Shown here: one piece after another, positions 59,868 to 64,000 of the stretch | How the letters are laid out: every line of letters begins with the position of its first letter | How positions within the stretch are numbered: position 1 is the stretch's first letter | DNA from: Myxococcus stipitatus | Lineage (GTDB): Bacteria; Myxococcota; Myxococcia; Myxococcales; Myxococcaceae | Length of the DNA: 64,000 bases | Direction: 5' to 3' | Assembly: GCF_038561935.1 (NCBI RefSeq) | Contig: NZ_CP102770.1 | Location: forward strand, 9,486,001 to 9,550,000 | Made by a program: the position numbers and the translations under genes | Notes under the pieces: model-generated | What the model was told of the DNA's origin: nothing | The model's input: only the letters and a program-made list of their open reading frames with translations | Database searches by the model: none

Positions 59868-61111
59868 GGCTCTCCCGTGTCTGGCTTCCCGCGCTGGGGC
59901 TGCTGCTCGCCTCCTGCGGCGAGGACGCGAGCCCCTTCGATGGGGTGAAGCCTCCGGACGGCCTTCGGTACACCCATCCAGACCCCTGGGCCGCGGGCGT
60001 CGGGATTCCGCCTCCGGGCCCCGGAGGCCGCGTCATCATCACCAACAGCATGGATGACACCGTCAGCCTGCTGGAGCTGGACGGCGCGACGAAGCCCGGC
60101 TGGAAGGAGCTGGCGCGGGTGCCCGTGGGCCTCAACCCCGTGGAGCTGGAAGGCCCTCACCACACCGCCGTGTCACCGGATGGCAAACACTACTACGTAG
60201 GCATCTCCAACTACGTGCCCGGCGGCGGCTCCGGCCCCCATGGCGCGCACGGCACGGGCGCCGACGACGGCTACTGCCTCAAGATGGATGCGAGCACCCA
60301 CCGCATGGTGGGCTCGGTGCGCGTGGACCCCAACCCCGGCGACGTCATCGTCAGTCGGGACGGCAACACGCTGTACCAGACGCACTTCGACACGCTGAAA
60401 ATCACGGAGGTCGCTCGCCGCGGCGGCACCCAGGAGGAGATGTTCGCGCGCATGGCGGTCATCGACGCGAAGACGATGACCCGCAAGTCCATGGTGACGG
60501 TGTGCCCCGCGCCGCACGCCGTGCGCCTGTCTCCGGACGAGCGCACCGCCTACGTCGCGTGCTGGTCCGACGAGGTCGCCATCGTCGACCTCACCACGCC
60601 CACGGAGAAGCCCACCCGGGTCAAGGTCTCCGCCAGCGCGGGCACCGCCGTGACACCTCGGCATCAGCCCTACGCGCTGACGATGTCGCCCACCACGGGC
60701 GATGTCTGGGTCAGCTCGATGGCCAGCCGCGAGATTCAGCTGCTCGACGCGAAGACCCGCGCCATGAACCCCGCGCGAGCGATTCGCCTCCCGGGTGCGC
60801 CCATGTTCGGCGACTTCAGCGCGGACGGGAAGACGCTCTACATGCCCGTGCAGGGCGTGGAGTCCCTGCACGTCATCGACGCGGACACCGGCGCCATCCG
60901 AAGCGAGCTGGAGCTGGCGCCCGCGGGCTGCCTCAACGTGCACCAGGCGCACCTGACGCCGGACGGCACCCACGCGCTCGTCGTCTGCGAGGGAGACCGG
61001 CTGAGCCCGGGCACGTTGCACTCGGTGGACCTCGCTCGGGGCACGGTGGTGAATACCGTGCGCGTGGGCATCTTCCCGGACTCGGTGAGCATCCTCGGAG
61101 GTCCGCGATGA
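59864..61111 (+). CDS. YncE-like beta-propeller lipoprotein
   Basis: 415-residue lipoprotein: MRLSRVWLPALGLLLASCGE with lipobox Cys18. The body is a seven-bladed-type propeller of the YncE/cytochrome-D1-like kind: VIITNSMDDTVSLLELDGAT, HHTAVSPDGKHYYVGIS, DVIVSRDGNTLYQTHFDTLK, HAVRLSPDERTAYVACWSDE, YALTMSPTTGDVWVSSMASR, MFGDFSADGKTLYMPVQGVE, HQAHLTPDGTHALVVCEGD. Such proteins usually bind redox cofactors or act as scaffolds. Its start overlaps the previous stop and its stop overlaps the start of a di-haem cytochrome c gene, which supports a role in an electron-transfer or substrate-oxidation unit, although no catalytic residue is visible. Confidence 0.82.
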   Translation: MRLSRVWLPALGLLLASCGEDASPFDGVKPPDGLRYTHPDPWAAGVGIPPPGPGGRVIITNSMDDTVSLLELDGATKPGWKELARVPVGLNPVELEGPHHTAVSPDGKHYYVGISNYVPGGGSGPHGAHGTGADDGYCLKMDASTHRMVGSVRVDPNPGDVIVSRDGNTLYQTHFDTLKITEVARRGGTQEEMFARMAVIDAKTMTRKSMVTVCPAPHAVRLSPDERTAYVACWSDEVAIVDLTTPTEKPTRVKVSASAGTAVTPRHQPYALTMSPTTGDVWVSSMASREIQLLDAKTRAMNPARAIRLPGAPMFGDFSADGKTLYMPVQGVESLHVIDADTGAIRSELELAPAGCLNVHQAHLTPDGTHALVVCEGDRLSPGTLHSVDLARGTVVNTVRVGIFPDSVSILGGPR

Positions 61112-61833
61112 AGGGCGCCCTCTTGAAGGTCCTGCCGTGCCTGGTGCTGCTGGCGCTGACGTCCGCCTGTGGTGACGACGAGACGCCTCCGACGGCGGTG
61201 GAGTACGGCCAGCGGTTGTTCAACGACGCGCGGCTGTCCGAGAGCCAGTTCAACAGCTTCACCTGCGCGACGTGCCACGCGACCACGCCCACGCCACAAG
61301 GCGGGCGGATGGACTCCGGCTACACGCTGTACAACGTGGTGGGCCGGGACTCGTGGTGGGGCGGCTACGAGACGAACCTGCTGGACGCGGTGAACTTCTG
61401 CTACGTCAGCTTCATGCGCGGCGTGCAGAAGCTGCCCGCGGACTCACCGCAGAGCCGCGCGCTGTACGAGTACCTCGTGAGCATCAGCCCGGACGCGAAG
61501 TCCCCCGCCCTGCCCTACACGGTGGTGAAGGACGTGCGCGACGTGCCTCGCGGCGGCGCGGAGCGGGGACGCGCCGTGTATCAAGCCGCGTGTCAGGAGT
61601 GTCACGGCGAGACGCACACCGGGAAGGGCCGGCTGACGGAGCTGGCCTCCATCCTCCCCGAGGTGACGCGCGACTATGACACGACCTTTCCGGGAGTCCC
61701 GCATTCCCTGGTCATCATCGAGAAAGTGCGGCACGGCCAGTTCTTCGGCATCGGCGGAAACATGCCCGCGTACAGCCTGGAAGCACTCTCGAACGAGGAC
61801 TTGGGGGCGCTGCTCACGTACCTCGGGCTGTAG
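61108..61833 (+). CDS. Di-haem c-type cytochrome lipoprotein
   Basis: 241-residue exported protein: MKGALLKVLPCLVLLALTSA then CGDDE, a lipobox. Two haem-c sites: CATCH at residues 53-57 and CQECH near residues 162-166. Candidate distal ligands include Met residues in GNMPAY near the end and in FMRGVQK. The layout (two cytochrome c domains with a final NMPAYSLEALSNEDLGALLT, typical of a C-terminal class I haem domain) fits periplasmic electron carriers. It is the last gene of the operon with overlapping starts; a shared role with the propeller protein is likely. Electron donor and acceptor unknown. Confidence 0.88.
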   Translation: MKGALLKVLPCLVLLALTSACGDDETPPTAVEYGQRLFNDARLSESQFNSFTCATCHATTPTPQGGRMDSGYTLYNVVGRDSWWGGYETNLLDAVNFCYVSFMRGVQKLPADSPQSRALYEYLVSISPDAKSPALPYTVVKDVRDVPRGGAERGRAVYQAACQECHGETHTGKGRLTELASILPEVTRDYDTTFPGVPHSLVIIEKVRHGQFFGIGGNMPAYSLEALSNEDLGALLTYLGL

Positions 61834-61845
61834 TAGGAAGCGCGC

Positions 61846-63120
61846 ATGGGGTTCTGGAAGCGACTGTTCGGTGGCGGGAAGGAAGACGCGGGCTCGAAGG
61901 AAGTGGTGAGCCCGCGTGAGTATCTGCTTCGCGAGGTGGAGGCCGCGCTGGCCGAAGACGCCTCGGTCGAAGAAGTGGTGCGACTGAAGGACGACTACGG
62001 CCTGCAGTTCACGAAGGACGGCGAGTCCGTCCAGACGTTCCTGGACAACCTCTTCGCGGAGACCCGCGAGCTGTCTCCCGAGCAGCGCGCGCAGGTCATC
62101 CGCCGCTTCCTCGGGGCCTTCGCGAAGACACAGGACCGCCAGTCCACGTGGGAGGAGGTCCAATCCCAGCTGCTCCCCGTGGTGCGCGCGGCCGCGTTCG
62201 GCGTGATGGCGCCTCCGGCGGATGCGCCCACGCGCACGCTGGTGGCGCGCCACACGCTCCCCTTCCTGCGCGAGCTGCTGGTGGTGGACCAGCCCGACGC
62301 GTCCATGTACGTGCAGTACGAGCACCTCAACGAGTGGGGCGTCTCCGAGGAGGAGGCCTTCGTCACCGCCTTCGCCAACCTCGCGCGCATCCAGGACGTG
62401 GGCGTGGACCTCCAGGAGGAGCGGCCCAGCCCCATCTGGTCCGTGGACTCGGAGGACTCGTATGAGACGTCGCGGCTGTTGCTCCCGGGCTTCCTCGCGT
62501 CCTTCGCGGGGCGCGTGTCGGGACGACCCATCGCCGTCATCCCCACGCGCTCCACGCTGGTCATCGCCGGAGACCAGGACCCCGCCACGGTGAGCCGGCT
62601 GTGTGAGCTGGGCGAGCGCGAGTTCGACGCCAGCGCGCGCAGCATCTCCCCCGCGCTCTACACCGTGGACGACACGGGCCGCGTGGTGCCCTACCGCAGG
62701 CCCGGCCAGGACGCGCTCGCGCTGCGCATCCGCCGCACGCACGTGCGTCTGGCCATGGGTGAGTACACCGCCCAGAAGGAGTTCCTGGACGAGCAGCACG
62801 AGGCGAAGGAGGTGGACCTGTTCGTCGCCAGCTACGGCGCCCTGGTCCGCGAGAAGGACGAGTCGCCGCTCTCCTGGTGCAGCTGGAGCGAGGACGTGGA
62901 CGCGCTCCTTCCGGAGACGGACGTGGTCGTCATGGCCCTGGGCGAGGACGACCTCCTCCCCGTGCCCTTCGCCGTCGTGCAGCGCCTGGCCCCCGGCTGC
63001 CTCACGCGGGTGCCGGAGCTGTGGCCGGTGCGCTACCGCACCACCGCGTGGCCCCAGCCCAAGGTCCTCGAGCAGCTGCGCGCGGCGGCCGTGGACATCT
63101 CGACGTACGAGGTCCCCTGA
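61846..63120 (+). CDS. DUF1444-like cytoplasmic protein
   Basis: 424-residue protein that resembles DUF1444 in its central part: LLPVVRAAAFGVMAPPADAP, LVARHTLPFLRELLVVDQPD, YVQYEHLNEWGVSEEEAFVT with AFANLARI. No signal peptide or membrane segment. The molecular function of this family is unknown. The ATG at 61846 has AGGA upstream and lies 12 bp after the cytochrome gene, on the same strand, so it could be co-transcribed with that operon. The C-terminal half (from about residue 250) has no recognised motif. Confidence 0.7.
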   Translation: MGFWKRLFGGGKEDAGSKEVVSPREYLLREVEAALAEDASVEEVVRLKDDYGLQFTKDGESVQTFLDNLFAETRELSPEQRAQVIRRFLGAFAKTQDRQSTWEEVQSQLLPVVRAAAFGVMAPPADAPTRTLVARHTLPFLRELLVVDQPDASMYVQYEHLNEWGVSEEEAFVTAFANLARIQDVGVDLQEERPSPIWSVDSEDSYETSRLLLPGFLASFAGRVSGRPIAVIPTRSTLVIAGDQDPATVSRLCELGEREFDASARSISPALYTVDDTGRVVPYRRPGQDALALRIRRTHVRLAMGEYTAQKEFLDEQHEAKEVDLFVASYGALVREKDESPLSWCSWSEDVDALLPETDVVVMALGEDDLLPVPFAVVQRLAPGCLTRVPELWPVRYRTTAWPQPKVLEQLRAAAVDISTYEVP

Positions 63121-63137
63121 CCTTCCCGGAGCGGACG

Positions 63138-63632
63138 ATGCTCGCGTGCGTGGACGTGGACTACCGCTCGGATGTCACCGTCGCCGCGTGTGTCGTGTTC
63201 CGCGACTGGACGGACGCCGCCGAGGCCGCGCACCACGTGGAGCGCGGCCCTCCGGCCGAGTCCTACGAGCCGGGGCAGTTCTACCGTCGGGAGCTGCCGC
63301 ACCTGCTGCGGGTGCTGGCCCGGGTGCCCGAGACGCTGGAGGCCATCGTCGTGGATGGCTATGTGTGGCTGGGTGACGACAAGCCCGGCCTGGGCGCCCA
63401 CCTGTACGAGGCGCTGGGTCGCGCGGTGCCCGTCATCGGCGTGGCGAAGACGGCCTTCCACTCCAGCAACAACGCCGTCCCCGTGCTGCGAGGCCAGAGC
63501 CAGCGCCCCCTCTTCGTCACCGCCGTGGGCCTGAGCCCCACCGCCGCCGCGGCGCACATCCAGCACATGCACGGCGACGCGCGCAGGCCCACGCTGCTGG
63601 GCCGCGTGGACCGGCTGTGCCGCGAGGGATGA
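63138..63632 (+). CDS. Endonuclease V-like DNA-repair protein (short form)
   Basis: 164-residue protein resembling endonuclease V, which nicks DNA or RNA near deaminated bases (inosine). Metal-binding residues appear in order: Asp6 in CVDVDYRS, Glu52 in YEPGQFYRRELPHLL (compare FRE of the family) and Asp73 in IVVDGYVWLG; the C-terminal PVIGVAKTAF matches PVIGVAK. The usual bacterial protein is about 220 residues, so this is shorter and lacks part of the N-terminal region. The ATG at 63138 is 17 bp after the DUF1444-like gene. The short length makes inosine activity uncertain. Confidence 0.7.
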   Translation: MLACVDVDYRSDVTVAACVVFRDWTDAAEAAHHVERGPPAESYEPGQFYRRELPHLLRVLARVPETLEAIVVDGYVWLGDDKPGLGAHLYEALGRAVPVIGVAKTAFHSSNNAVPVLRGQSQRPLFVTAVGLSPTAAAAHIQHMHGDARRPTLLGRVDRLCREG

Positions 63633-63756
63633 CGTACTTGTATCCCTGACACATCTGTCATGTTCATGCGGGGTGACGCGCCGCGCTCCGGGCCGCGCCT
63701 CCTCGGAGAAAGACAGACACACGTACGGTACGGCTCTTGCTGAGGGGTGAGTCCCC

Positions 63757-64000
63757 ATGCGTCCCCCACGCCTCCAGCGCCGCCATGTCCTCTCGGGCCT
63801 GTTGCTCGTCCTCGTCATCTCCGCGTGTCCGGATGAGCACCGGCCGCTCACGCGCGCGGAGGTGGAGGCCATCACCTTCACGCGGCTGGAGCGCTTCGGG
63901 ACGGAGCAGGCGTTCGACTTCCACCTGGAGCTGCTGGAGCGGATTCGAGACAGCCTGTGGACGGGCGGTGGCCCCGTCCTGGGCTGCGGCGGCTCGAGCG
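63757..64000 (+). CDS. Lipoprotein, truncated by the window end
   Basis: Open frame from the ATG at 63757 (GAGGGGTGAG upstream) to the window edge. The first residues, MRPPRLQRRHVLSGLLLVLV then ISACPDE, form a lipoprotein signal with lipobox Cys. The visible mature part (EVEAITFTRLERFGTEQAFD and LELLERIRDSLW) is acidic and helical. The 3' end lies outside, so neither length nor family can be given. Confidence 0.65.
   Translation, partial: MRPPRLQRRHVLSGLLLVLVISACPDEHRPLTRAEVEAITFTRLERFGTEQAFDFHLELLERIRDSLWTGGGPVLGCGGSS

Overview
The window is chromosomal DNA of a high-GC delta-proteobacterium, most likely a member of the Myxococcaceae (Myxococcus, Corallococcus or Pyxidicoccus type). The evidence is the very high G+C, the density of PAS/GAF histidine kinases and a Ser/Thr protein kinase, many secreted lipoproteins, and a C-terminal MYXO-CTERM-type sorting tag on the product of 57880-59247. 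No tRNA, rRNA, IS element or prophage was recognised.

Layout. 1-12.3 kb: signalling and envelope genes. These are two histidine kinases, a TonB-dependent receptor carrying its own TonB-like domain, a small membrane protein, an XRE regulator, a repeat-type helical protein, a Ser/Thr kinase, a lone receiver protein, a wrecked histidine kinase pseudogene and an outer-membrane barrel. 12.4-13.1 kb: an alpha/beta hydrolase. 13.2-28.2 kb: a complete type I-C CRISPR-Cas locus on the minus strand, in the order cas3-cas5-cas8c-cas7-cas4-cas1-cas2-leader-array. By direct count the array has 102 repeats of 37 bp and 101 spacers. The cas8c gene has an internal Shine-Dalgarno and GTG placed to make the small subunit Cas11c separately.

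28.5-34.6 kb: aldehyde dehydrogenase, esterase, MATE exporter and a large beta-propeller lipoprotein. 34.8-42.8 kb: a two-gene unit (Hsp70-family chaperone plus REC/REC-like/PilZ protein), then atpH and atpA of the F1 ATPase separated by a PAS histidine kinase that has lost its phosphoacceptor histidine, then a HAD-like hydrolase. 43-50.6 kb: a small coiled-coil membrane protein, two tandem paralogous secreted proteins sharing an N-terminal EARFGKRS motif, a MobA-like nucleotidyltransferase, a single-CBS-domain protein, a patatin-like phospholipase, an OmpA-family protein and a small exported protein.

50.7-54.9 kb: a VolA-like lipase lipoprotein followed directly by a FadL-type porin, probably a lipid-scavenging pair, closed by two hairpins. 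55-57.6 kb: two cyclic-nucleotide-binding-domain proteins on the minus strand. 57.9-61.8 kb: a four-gene operon with overlapping stop/start codons (BNR-repeat MYXO-CTERM protein, lipoprotein, beta-propeller lipoprotein, di-haem cytochrome c lipoprotein). 61.8-64 kb: a DUF1444-like protein, an endonuclease V-like protein and the start of another lipoprotein.

Where starts were moved from the longest open frame, the choice rests on a Shine-Dalgarno, a signal peptide or overlap with the neighbouring gene. All functions are from reading motifs; no database search was run.
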